A stretch of 48,841 nt of DNA from a bacterium (GTDB lineage: Bacteria; UBP6; UBA1177). The translations under genes were made by a program, and so were the position numbers. The stretch covers positions 1-48,841 of the forward strand of contig JAKLDO010000011.1 of assembly GCA_022703485.1 (NCBI GenBank), written 5' to 3'. This document shows positions 21,601 to 29,150 of this stretch, in pieces (the stretch's first letter is position 1; every line of letters starts with the position of its first letter). The notes under the pieces were generated by a model. The model did not search any database, was not told the origin of the DNA, and worked only from the letters and a program-made list of their open reading frames with translations.

Positions 21601-23970
21601 GCAAAGGCTGATGATATTACTATTTTCCCGACAGGTAATAAATCCTTCAAGTCGAATCCGCTCCTTGACCCACAGATCGGGCCGTCGCTTCCGAATACCG
21701 TTTCGATCTACTGCAAAGACAAGGCGGGTAATGAGACTGAAGAAACGGTAAATGTCTATATTGATGATACGGCTCCCGAGATCGCCATTGATGCGGCCCA
21801 TTTCAAATATAACGGTACGGTGGTCGATCCCAGGATCGGAACATGGACCCAGACCTATGTGCCTTTCACGGTAGCTGATAATTTCGGGAGATCCAAGGAA
21901 AATCTGACAGTTAAATACTACTACACTGCACAAGTCACAAATTCTCTGGGCGTGAATACTTCGCACCGCTTCCCCGGAGAAGGTACAAAAGCTGTTGAAT
22001 CGTGGTCGGACGGGGCTTTTTCTGATGCAAGGTGTTATCTTTCCATTGATGAATGTGAAATACCGGTAGTTCATTCTCTTGATTCGTTTCTTTACAATAA
22101 TTTGTTTGAATACATGAAAAACCGAAATACTGCTTTCATTCTCAATATTGAAGTTTCTGATTCTGCGGGGAATACCGTTTCACAGTTGATTGACTGGGTT
22201 TCTGATAAAGAATCTGTCTCAATGGAATCGGCGGGTTACAGTTATGATTCCGGGAGTATCTGGCTTTCATTTGTTTCTAAAAAATCTGTAAAGGATTTCA
22301 GACTGACCGTGAACAGCGTAACATCAATTCCGGACTGCTATCAGAATTTCATTGACGGAATGGGAATTTATATTTATTCATGCCCTTTTACAGCCAACAC
22401 CGGAGCAACTTACAATGTGACGATATCTTCAATTGACTCTTACAGCAATCTTGCTGTTGCAGGCTGTTCAGATTTCGACAGCGGCGAAACAAATTACTGT
22501 TTTTCCGGAAGTGTCAAGGCGAGCGATCCACAGCTTTCAGTTCTGATAACACAGCAGACGGACACAACGCTTAAATATGATGTCTCAAGCGATTCCACTA
22601 TAACCGAATGCCGGATACTAAAAAAAGGTTCAAATTTTGCAGCATGTAACGGAGGATTTGCGACAGGTTCAAAAACTGAAAATATTTCAACATGGGAGGA
22701 TGGGAATTATACGATAAAAGTGAGTGCAAAAAATTCTCTCAATGTAACTGCGACAAAAACAGCTTCTTTTATTATTGATACCACCCCGACATCATTCAGC
22801 TTTGATATTGTCAATTACAAGAATCTTTATTATAAATCGACTCCGACTCTCAGCGTGAACGCAACCATTGCCGGAGGAGTGAAAAAACTTACAGTATATC
22901 TTCCTGAAAGATATGTGCATAAAACAAGAAATACTGATTTTGTAAACTGTGCTAATCAGAAGTGTTACGGAACCTATGAAAAGAAGATATTTGAAGCCGA
23001 GCCGTCCTGTATGATAAATCCCGGAGGAGGATATAACTGCTTTTTTATGAACTATACCCCGCCTGCCGATCTTCTTTCAGGATTTTATGAAAGGGTGAGG
23101 TGGGTTATAACTTCAAAAAGAAACGGTGAATCAGAAACGGGATATTTTGATCTCAAATCGATTAACAAGGTTATCAGGGTTGCGAATTCAAATGTTGATT
23201 ATCCGAAAATAAACAGCGTGACGCTTGCCCCTGACAGCAGCGAAATGATAGTTGATATGGTCCCTTCTGTTTTTTCTGAGGCTCCGCTCTCTTCGGGGGC
23301 TTTGTTCAGCTATAAAGTCTTAAACGACCCTGATACAGCTAAAAATACAGATATGTACTGGAAAATATGCGGAAGTGAAAATGCATCGATCCGTAAGCAG
23401 TATCAGCACTATGATAATAAAATAAAAGCTGCTTTCCGCGAGCTTAAATACTCCGGTTCAACTTATCAGGCATATTTTGATCCTGATGTAAGTGCATACT
23501 CTTTCGGTGAGAACATAAATCTCATGTACGGTTACGGTGCGGATTGCTTTGATGATTCAGGGTGTCCTGCCGGTCCGGAGTTTCTGAGTGTCTCAACCGG
23601 CTGTAAAGAATGGATCGACAGTTCACGGGACAAAGCCTGTTTCCCTGATTACAAAAGGCATTATACAGATGAAACGGTATCCATATCCAGTCTGGGCATC
23701 TGCAAAACATTCGATGCGTCAAAAAAATGCATCGAATATCATAAAACCTGTTTCGATCCCTATGATTTTGAGCCGGCATACATTTCAGGTTATTACGGCT
23801 ACCCTCGTCTCAGATCGGTCTGTCCGCTCCTGAGGGATTTCAGATATTTTCCGAAAGATCTCAAAATATCTGTTACCGACGACACCGGAATGACAGCGAC
23901 GGTTCAGAACTCCGCTCCGGGGAGTTACACCGATCCGTCGGAATGCCCTCAGCAGAAAAGAGCAGAGTAG
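18682..23970 (+). CDS. Giant lipoprotein with repeated Ig-like domains
   Basis: This 1762-residue protein has a lipobox with Cys16 (VVSC). Ig-like domains are marked by a recurring DTxxPxI hinge near residues 263, 724, 829, 926 and 1027, with a variant near 1366, and by 'SDNAGN'-like turns such as FTDNAGNEE and VSDQAGNES. The C-terminal 350 residues are Cys-rich (several Cys between about 1600 and 1720), suggesting disulfide stabilisation. Long Ig-like lipoproteins are surface adhesins or stalks. AGGAG at 18669-18673 precedes the ATG. It lies directly after the beta-barrel gene at the end of the T4SS series, so a role as a surface fibre of that system is plausible but unproven. Confidence 0.8.
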   Translation: MRKCLIALMVFIVVSCDSKRPESKGEFNYSLRVSSIQILADVEVKEGDEIIQSGVTDESGKIVFSDVRALTDLTVKICGGTVKLVSGTEPVAWTGCMEASFKPVDVDEISVTVDIFSTFISKYDSETRTEEFQEYLDITTLPAPVLQTSLTDATKRYLWYQGLAKVAENVSKANSVTPETMYSTENLLNLLYADLADDEVINGSTEAKFGSLTIEASILKNILVDAIPSVDKAFSATDLKSWTDKIRNSQAKFLGGGGSGTDSEKPVITIENPTDNSVVYGIVEVLANATDNKEITSLNCSITGEEMPELTDTDELSEKFSSSFDSTSITDGKITIKCIASDGTNLSEKEISVTVSNSNTVNLKAFITNELTLWDSVTVYNMAGTKVQTVSFAEDEETKTVLAPGIYRFVFKGGAYKPVFLADETIEFDSSLETRGEVKAGETTNIIATPLTTLREVLFKESGDEESSFELISEHIDSDFPLYIEPVSKNQLTENSKYYIALAALERLAVLIGERHDPALVAGSITIEQVLKALTDDLQTDTKAVLDGGDTINQFPVDSYLFRYWYAIALKLFLESDENLTGLKFSDLQTVISNISMDESELFPVADKAKKVTDKPPVISEKQFKRSFETYYQNYTVENIIYANDSIFSLKFKALPDKEGDLNLDSIEVSGDIEVQELDQTLEDGGYISNIRFKQGVDGEKTVMIRAVDNAKNAGTATLQAVKDTVKPVINSFELIRNSKPVTSEYAGLPLTFNYMIDELNYRDTQLAVKTASDGTPFIYKSVNTTKSGSCQISNTDLPGDKTDGAYLFSVKFTDNAGNEETTEFQKIIDTVNPVIDSIKMIPEINESGFINSKNITVEITASDNIGQTLNYWIRRNVTGYDMNGNNPPDVFNIEEPTDAEISYWFKVSDQAGNESSESVPFAFTIDTVKPVITISNKAALEAKSWKSSADELVLNYTIEELNRDLCELRVNGAKADDITIFPTGNKSFKSNPLLDPQIGPSLPNTVSIYCKDKAGNETEETVNVYIDDTAPEIAIDAAHFKYNGTVVDPRIGTWTQTYVPFTVADNFGRSKENLTVKYYYTAQVTNSLGVNTSHRFPGEGTKAVESWSDGAFSDARCYLSIDECEIPVVHSLDSFLYNNLFEYMKNRNTAFILNIEVSDSAGNTVSQLIDWVSDKESVSMESAGYSYDSGSIWLSFVSKKSVKDFRLTVNSVTSIPDCYQNFIDGMGIYIYSCPFTANTGATYNVTISSIDSYSNLAVAGCSDFDSGETNYCFSGSVKASDPQLSVLITQQTDTTLKYDVSSDSTITECRILKKGSNFAACNGGFATGSKTENISTWEDGNYTIKVSAKNSLNVTATKTASFIIDTTPTSFSFDIVNYKNLYYKSTPTLSVNATIAGGVKKLTVYLPERYVHKTRNTDFVNCANQKCYGTYEKKIFEAEPSCMINPGGGYNCFFMNYTPPADLLSGFYERVRWVITSKRNGESETGYFDLKSINKVIRVANSNVDYPKINSVTLAPDSSEMIVDMVPSVFSEAPLSSGALFSYKVLNDPDTAKNTDMYWKICGSENASIRKQYQHYDNKIKAAFRELKYSGSTYQAYFDPDVSAYSFGENINLMYGYGADCFDDSGCPAGPEFLSVSTGCKEWIDSSRDKACFPDYKRHYTDETVSISSLGICKTFDASKKCIEYHKTCFDPYDFEPAYISGYYGYPRLRSVCPLLRDFRYFPKDLKISVTDDTGMTATVQNSAPGSYTDPSECPQQKRAE

Positions 23971-23971
23971 T

Positions 23972-24640
23972 ATGAATGCAAAAGAACTTATCCCTTGTCA
24001 TGGAGGATACCGCAAGCTGAAAAGTTTTCAGATCGCACAGCTTGTATATGATGTAACGGTCCGTTTTTGCGATCTTTATGTTGAAAGATATTCCAGAACC
24101 CGGGATCAGATGGTCCAGGCGGCAAGAAGCGGAGTCCAGAACATTGCAGAAGGGTCTGTAGCTTCTGCAACATCGAAAAAAACGGAGTTGAAGCTCACAA
24201 ATGTTGCAAAAGCGAGTCTTGAAGAACTAAAGCTCGACTATGAGGATTTTCTTAGACAGAAAGGAATGGAACTGCTGAAAAATTATCATCCGGTATTGAT
24301 GCGTTTCAAAGCAAAACAGTGCAGATCAGTTGAAGAAATAAGATCGTGGGTTAAAGAGGAAAAAAAGTTTTGGAAACAGGAAAATCAAGGACCTACAAGG
24401 ACCATCAAGGACAGACAAGGACCATCACGGACGGATCCAAAGTCCGTGCAGGTCAGTGAAGGTCCGTGCGAGTCCGTGAATTCCTCTTTTTTTGTTGCAA
24501 ATGCCGCTCTTTCTCTTCTGAACCTTGCCATCTATCTTCTTAAAAAACAGATCATTCGTCTTGCAGATGATTTTGAAAACAACGGAGGTTTTACAGAAAG
24601 GCTTTATAAAGTGAGAAAAGAAAAGTTCAGACACCCTTAA
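23972..24640 (+). CDS. Four-helix-bundle protein (S23/IVP-like) with repeat insert
   Basis: This 222-residue protein matches the four-helix-bundle family first found in 23S rRNA intervening sequences, including ARSGVQNIAEGSVASATSKK near 45-65. The family's usual suffix helix appears near the end (LNLAIYLLKKQIIRL). Between the two parts (about 139-170) a charged, low-complexity segment is encoded by 10-base repeats that form an inverted array. The start is two bases after the giant lipoprotein stop and has no clear ribosome site, so translation is probably coupled. The function of these proteins is not established. Confidence 0.85.
   Translation: MNAKELIPCHGGYRKLKSFQIAQLVYDVTVRFCDLYVERYSRTRDQMVQAARSGVQNIAEGSVASATSKKTELKLTNVAKASLEELKLDYEDFLRQKGMELLKNYHPVLMRFKAKQCRSVEEIRSWVKEEKKFWKQENQGPTRTIKDRQGPSRTDPKSVQVSEGPCESVNSSFFVANAALSLLNLAIYLLKKQIIRLADDFENNGGFTERLYKVRKEKFRHP
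24386..24480 (+). repeat. Ten-base-period inverted repeat array
   Basis: Five 10-base units of type CAAGGACCAT (24386-24435) are followed by a five-base gap and four units of type AGTCCGTGCA (24441-24480). Seven-base cores pair symmetrically around 24437: CACGGAC at 24426 pairs perfectly with GTCCGTG at 24442, and the next three pairs match 4-6 of 7. The unit length is one helical turn and not a multiple of three. Confidence 0.9.
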
Positions 24641-24660
24641 TTAGCTTTTGTATAGGTTTT

Positions 24661-24688
24661 TTGACTTTAACCCACGAGGATTTACAAT
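24661..24688 (+). promoter_or_regulatory. Predicted promoter for the phospholipid/HD-GYP operon
   Basis: TTGACT (24661-24666) and TACAAT (24683-24688) are 16 bases apart. The start site would be near 24695. A GGAG ribosome site (24708-24711) and ATG (24718) follow. Confidence 0.6.
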
Positions 24689-24717
24689 ACAGCAGCAACT
24701 TTCTTTCGGAGTATGAT

Positions 24718-25530
24718 ATGAATTTGAAAGACCGCTGGATGAAGCTTCGGAATTTTCAGTCACAGGATTTCTGGGCAATGGTGTTCGCCAGACCGCTGAC
24801 AATACTTTTTCTGCTGCCGCTTGTTGAAAAGAAATGGGTGACACCGAACAGGATAACTGTTTTAAGTGTGATCTCAAAAGCTGCCGGAGCGCTTTTCATT
24901 TTTTTTGACATGAGCTATACGGGTGCCGTCGCAGGAGCGATCCTGATAAATCTCGGACTGATACTCGATAATATGGATGGAACCGTTGCAAGATTCCGTA
25001 ACACTGCATCGAAGTTCGGATTTTTCTTTGACAAGGCGACTGATGCGATGACCATGGTCCTTATTTTCTGGGCTATAGGATTCCGGGCATATAATTTCAC
25101 AAATGACATTGTTGATCTTGTTGTTCCAATGATATCGGTTACTTGCGTGTACATAACGGCATATTCGAAATGGGTCGCCGAAAGGGTTCTTCTTGATATG
25201 AAGATCTCTGAAAAATATCATACCTCGGGCCTTAATGAATTTGCTGCGGAAGCTGAAAAGGGATTTATCTGGCAGTCACCTCCGCAAAGAAGCGCATTTG
25301 ACTGGATAAAATGGTTTGGAAAAGCGCTGTTCTCGATACTTTATTTCAATGAAGTCGATATTTTCTTCTGGGCAGGACTTGCTCTAATCACTGGAGAATA
25401 TTGGATATTCACGAAGTTCAATTGCGGATTTCTTCTTCTTGGTCTGTTTGTCGGTCCCATCCTTTTCGGTGTGAAAGTGTGGAAAAGGGAAAATGAAATA
25501 AAAAAGATTAAAAAAGGCAGGGTTGAATGA
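24718..25530 (+). CDS. CDP-alcohol phosphatidyltransferase
   Basis: This 270-residue membrane protein contains the complete family motif: D84, D87-G88, A91-R92, G101, D105 and D109 in the pattern DxxDGxxARx8GxxxDxxxD. The Asp residues bind the metal and the last is the catalytic base. It transfers a phosphatidyl group from CDP-diacylglycerol to an alcohol, or a similar reaction. The alcohol cannot be read from the sequence. Hydrophobic segments lie around the motif and near the C-terminus. The ATG at 24718 is preferred over an in-frame TTG at 24661, because that TTG is in a likely -35 box. The stop overlaps the next gene by four bases. Confidence 0.85.
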   Translation: MNLKDRWMKLRNFQSQDFWAMVFARPLTILFLLPLVEKKWVTPNRITVLSVISKAAGALFIFFDMSYTGAVAGAILINLGLILDNMDGTVARFRNTASKFGFFFDKATDAMTMVLIFWAIGFRAYNFTNDIVDLVVPMISVTCVYITAYSKWVAERVLLDMKISEKYHTSGLNEFAAEAEKGFIWQSPPQRSAFDWIKWFGKALFSILYFNEVDIFFWAGLALITGEYWIFTKFNCGFLLLGLFVGPILFGVKVWKRENEIKKIKKGRVE

Positions 25531-26831
25531 GACTTTTTTATGACATTATTGCCGACAAAAGAGACGGCAGGGTTTTAAGCGGAGAGGATATTTCCTATTT
25601 TCTTGACAGTTATCTGTCGGGAGATCTTTCCGATTATCAGATGTCAGCCATGCTCATGGCAGTTTTTTTTAATAAACTCAACGACATGGAGCTTAGAGTC
25701 TGGGTCGAAAGAATGCTTTACAGCGGTGAAGTGATAGATTTCAGTGACATTCAGGGTCCTGTCGTTGATAAACATTCTACAGGCGGCGTAGGTGACAAGA
25801 TCTCGATACCTTTAGCTCCGCTCCTTGCCGAGCTCGGTTTTTTCGTTCCGATGATCTCAGGGCGGGGTCTGGGACACACCGGAGGAACTCTTGACAAACT
25901 TGAATCGATCCCGGGTTTTTCTGTTAATATTTCAAAGGAAGAGTTCTGCAACATGGTGAGAAAAATAGGGATATCGCTCATCGGGCAGACGCCTGCAATA
26001 GCACCGCTTGATAAAAAACTTTATGCATTACGGGATGTTACGGCAACGGTTGAGTCGATCCCGCTTATAGCGTCATCAATAATGAGCAAGAAGCTGGCGG
26101 AAGGGATAAAAGGACTGATCCTTGATATAAAGGTCGGTAACGGTGCTTTTATGAAAAACATGGAACAGGCGGCCGACCTTGCAAAAACGATGAAAGGGAT
26201 AGGAGAAAGGTTCAACACAAAGGTCGATGTTCTTTTCACGGACATGAACGAACCCCTTGGATTTACAGTCGGAAATTCGCTTGAAATAGAGGAATCCATA
26301 AATGTAATGAAGGGCATGTATATTCCGCAAGTAACTGAACTTACTTTGAGAATGGCGGCAACTCTAATGGTTTCCTTCAAAATGGCGGCATCTGTCGAAG
26401 AGGGTGAAAGAACAGCAAAGAAAGTGCTTGAAAGCGGTAGGGCCGCTGAAAGGTTCCGGAAGACAGTTGAGATGCAAAAAGGCGATCCAAATGTGGTGGA
26501 TAATATAAATTTGCTTCCTAAGGCATTGAAAAGAAAGGATGTTACGGCAGAAAGATCAGGATATGTTGCAGGCATGGATGCTCTTTCCTTCGGCAAGGCT
26601 CTGGTTCAGCTTGGCGGAGGAAGAATAAGGAAAGAGGATTCAATTGACCCGTCGGTCGGTTTTATTTTTGCAAAAAAGGCGGGAGATAAAGTGGAAAAAG
26701 GGGATGTTCTGTACTCAATACGCTATAATGATGAAAATAAACTCCTGAATTCGTTAGGATATCTGAAGGAAAGCGTGAACATATCGGAAACGGTGCCTGA
26801 AAAGAGAAAAACAATACTCGGTGCTCTTTAA
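25527..26831 (+). CDS. deoA: Thymidine/pyrimidine-nucleoside phosphorylase
   Basis: This 434-residue protein matches the family in length and order. The phosphate-binding motif KHSTGGVGDK is at 82-91, followed by SGRGLGHTGGTLDKLESIPG near 110-130 and SIMSKKLAEG near 190. It catalyses reversible phosphorolysis of thymidine (and possibly uridine) to the base and deoxyribose-1-phosphate. The C-terminal alpha/beta domain is complete. It overlaps the phosphatidyltransferase gene by four bases (ATGA), and plsB follows after three bases. Whether it is the thymidine-specific or broader enzyme cannot be decided here. Confidence 0.93.
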   Translation: MRLFYDIIADKRDGRVLSGEDISYFLDSYLSGDLSDYQMSAMLMAVFFNKLNDMELRVWVERMLYSGEVIDFSDIQGPVVDKHSTGGVGDKISIPLAPLLAELGFFVPMISGRGLGHTGGTLDKLESIPGFSVNISKEEFCNMVRKIGISLIGQTPAIAPLDKKLYALRDVTATVESIPLIASSIMSKKLAEGIKGLILDIKVGNGAFMKNMEQAADLAKTMKGIGERFNTKVDVLFTDMNEPLGFTVGNSLEIEESINVMKGMYIPQVTELTLRMAATLMVSFKMAASVEEGERTAKKVLESGRAAERFRKTVEMQKGDPNVVDNINLLPKALKRKDVTAERSGYVAGMDALSFGKALVQLGGGRIRKEDSIDPSVGFIFAKKAGDKVEKGDVLYSIRYNDENKLLNSLGYLKESVNISETVPEKRKTILGAL

Positions 26832-26834
26832 CTG

Positions 26835-29150
26835 ATGGAACTTAACAGATATTTTTATATCCGGAAATTTGCCCGGACATTTTCAAACAGGCTTCATAAA
26901 AAGATCTATGATATAATTCTCAGAAAGGCCGATCTTGAAATGCCGCCCAGGGAATCCTCAGTAAATGCAGATGGTTCAAAGAAAATAATAACGGTTTACA
27001 TTTCAGGAAGAAAAAGCAGGATAGAACAGTTCATCCTTGCAGGCTTCATGATTGATAACGGAATTGAACCGCCGACACACTCGTTCGGTCCGAAAACTTT
27101 GTTTTTCAGGCCGCACAGGGAGATATGGATAATAATCCTTTCATATCTGAGAAAAAAGCTCATACCCGAAGAAAAGATCGAATCTCTCTATATCCCGGTC
27201 GATTCTCCTGAGGAGCTTGTTGACGATTACCGTTTCCTTACTGTTTTCAGGAAGATAAAGAACAGAGAGATACGGATCGTTCCGGTAATAACACTCTGGA
27301 ATAAAAATCTTCACGAAAAGGGAAGATGGGACTGGATGAGGCCGTTTACAGGTGATTATAATCTGTGGTCCACTTCATGGGAACTTCTTATGCTTATTAT
27401 CAAAAGAAGGAAGTTCACTTTGAGGATCGAGACACCGAAAGTGTGGAATACCGGTTCTAATCCGAAGCTTTTCATAAACAAGCTTTACAAGACAATGGAG
27501 GAATCCCAGAGCAATGTTGTCGGTGCAAGTTTGAAAAGCTGGCTTTCGCTCAAGAACGACACCCTTGTGGGGATGAATCTGGAGCATCATTATGAAAGAG
27601 AGGAAGCAATTGAAATAATTGACAGAATGGCGACAAATTATAGTCCTGTCATGGCGGAGCTCTATACAAATATCACAGAAATGCTTTTCCGTACCATATT
27701 TACAAAATTCTACTACTCGAAAGAAGAGATAGATCATCTCCGCTCACTCTGTTCAATGCCGAGAACGAACATAATTTTCATTCCGACCCATAAAAGCTAT
27801 TTCGATTACCTTATCCTTAATTATCTTCTATACAGTGAAAAGGTTACAGTTCCTCTTGTAGCCTCCGGAGATGATTTCGCTTTCTTTCCTCTGGGAAGAA
27901 TGCTTAAAAAAATGGGTGTTTTCTTCATCAGAAGGACTATGAAGGATGATCCGTTCTATCAGGAAGTGCTTAAAAACTATCTGAAAAACATCGTTGAGAC
28001 CGGCTATAACATGGAGTTTTTCATCGAAGGAGGCCGCAGCCGTAGCGGAATGGTCCGTTCTCCGAGAACCGGAATGCTGAAGATGCTTGCAGACATAGGA
28101 AGGAGCTCCGACAGAAGGCTTTATGTCATACCTGTTTCTCTGACCTATGAAAAACTTAAAGAGATTGATGAATATAAGAAAGAAAAGGCGGGAATTAGAG
28201 AGGTTTCGCACAAAGAAAGTTTCTGGCAGAGATTTGCAAATGTGATGAAGGTGAGGTACGGTCCGGTCTACATAAGATTTTCGAGACCTATATACCTGAG
28301 CAGTAAGTTTACTGCAGAGACTGCTTTCAGGATCGCAGAAGTTCAGGAAAAATCGACAGTTATAAGTTTTTCATCAATTTTCTCGTCGATGTTCATCTGT
28401 TTCAAGGATATTTCATCGAACGAACTTGTGGAGAGGATGGAGTACTGCAATAAAGAATTGCGGAAGCTTCCATTTGTCCAGACGGCACACGCTCTTGATA
28501 ATCTCGATGTGAACTGTTCCAAACTGCTCAACAGGCTTGTCAAAAAAGGTGATATCAAAGTTGTACCTTCCAAAAGCAGCAGATACTTTGTAGCTCCGGG
28601 AGCGGTCTCGGAATTTATGTACTACAAGAATTCAAGTGCATTTGCCGTAGCATGTTTTTTTGTAGAACTCCTTGATAATTTTGATAAAAAAGATTTCGTC
28701 GAAGAGCTTCTTGAAACCACCATAATGGGTTATACGAGAACATCGAAAGGGGGAATGAAACTGCTTGACGACAATTATCCGGAGTGGTTCAAGGCATATC
28801 TGATCAATTTCTTCATAAATCTTTTCGGACTTATCAGAACGATCATCGAAAAAATGACTGTCATACTTGAAAAGGAGAAGTTCGGTTCACACGGAAAACT
28901 TGTCGAAAGATTGCTTCCTGTTGTCGGGAAAGAATACCCGGAAGTTACTGCCGATGAGATATATGAAGTTATATTTTTTCTTGAGAAAAAGCTCGTTCTG
29001 ACTAATAATCTCAAAGATTTTAATAAAGAACTGGCTGAAAGATTTTCGAAAGATACGGCACAGGTAGAGGAATTTTTAAGAGGAGGCGATCTTGACAATA
29101 TCCGTACTGATCCCGGCCCAGCTCAGGATCAGCCGTCTTCCGCAGACTGA
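26835..29150 (+). CDS. plsB: PlsB-like glycerol-3-phosphate acyltransferase
   Basis: This 771-residue protein is close in size to PlsB. The acyltransferase motifs are present: HKSYFD (H319 and D324, the catalytic Hx4D pair), a glycerolphosphate-binding FFIRR near 360, EGGRSRSG (398-405) and VIPVSLTYE near 430. It should acylate glycerol-3-phosphate at the inner membrane in the first step of phospholipid synthesis. That fits the CDP-alcohol phosphatidyltransferase two genes upstream. No ribosome site is obvious, so translation is probably coupled to deoA. Its 3' end overlaps the HD-GYP gene by 59 bases. Alternative: a related acyltransferase acting on another phosphate ester. Confidence 0.85.
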   Translation: MELNRYFYIRKFARTFSNRLHKKIYDIILRKADLEMPPRESSVNADGSKKIITVYISGRKSRIEQFILAGFMIDNGIEPPTHSFGPKTLFFRPHREIWIIILSYLRKKLIPEEKIESLYIPVDSPEELVDDYRFLTVFRKIKNREIRIVPVITLWNKNLHEKGRWDWMRPFTGDYNLWSTSWELLMLIIKRRKFTLRIETPKVWNTGSNPKLFINKLYKTMEESQSNVVGASLKSWLSLKNDTLVGMNLEHHYEREEAIEIIDRMATNYSPVMAELYTNITEMLFRTIFTKFYYSKEEIDHLRSLCSMPRTNIIFIPTHKSYFDYLILNYLLYSEKVTVPLVASGDDFAFFPLGRMLKKMGVFFIRRTMKDDPFYQEVLKNYLKNIVETGYNMEFFIEGGRSRSGMVRSPRTGMLKMLADIGRSSDRRLYVIPVSLTYEKLKEIDEYKKEKAGIREVSHKESFWQRFANVMKVRYGPVYIRFSRPIYLSSKFTAETAFRIAEVQEKSTVISFSSIFSSMFICFKDISSNELVERMEYCNKELRKLPFVQTAHALDNLDVNCSKLLNRLVKKGDIKVVPSKSSRYFVAPGAVSEFMYYKNSSAFAVACFFVELLDNFDKKDFVEELLETTIMGYTRTSKGGMKLLDDNYPEWFKAYLINFFINLFGLIRTIIEKMTVILEKEKFGSHGKLVERLLPVVGKEYPEVTADEIYEVIFFLEKKLVLTNNLKDFNKELAERFSKDTAQVEEFLRGGDLDNIRTDPGPAQDQPSSAD
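29081..29086 (+). promoter_or_regulatory. Ribosome binding site that sets a TTG start
   Basis: AGGAGG is five bases before the TTG at 29092 and lies inside the plsB coding region. It supports the long overlap as a real start. Confidence 0.7.

Noticed and set aside
24661..24717. TTG start for the CDP-alcohol phosphatidyltransferase
   Set aside because: The TTG belongs to a TTGACT -35 box with TACAAT 16 bases downstream; the ATG at 24718 has GGAG at the right distance.
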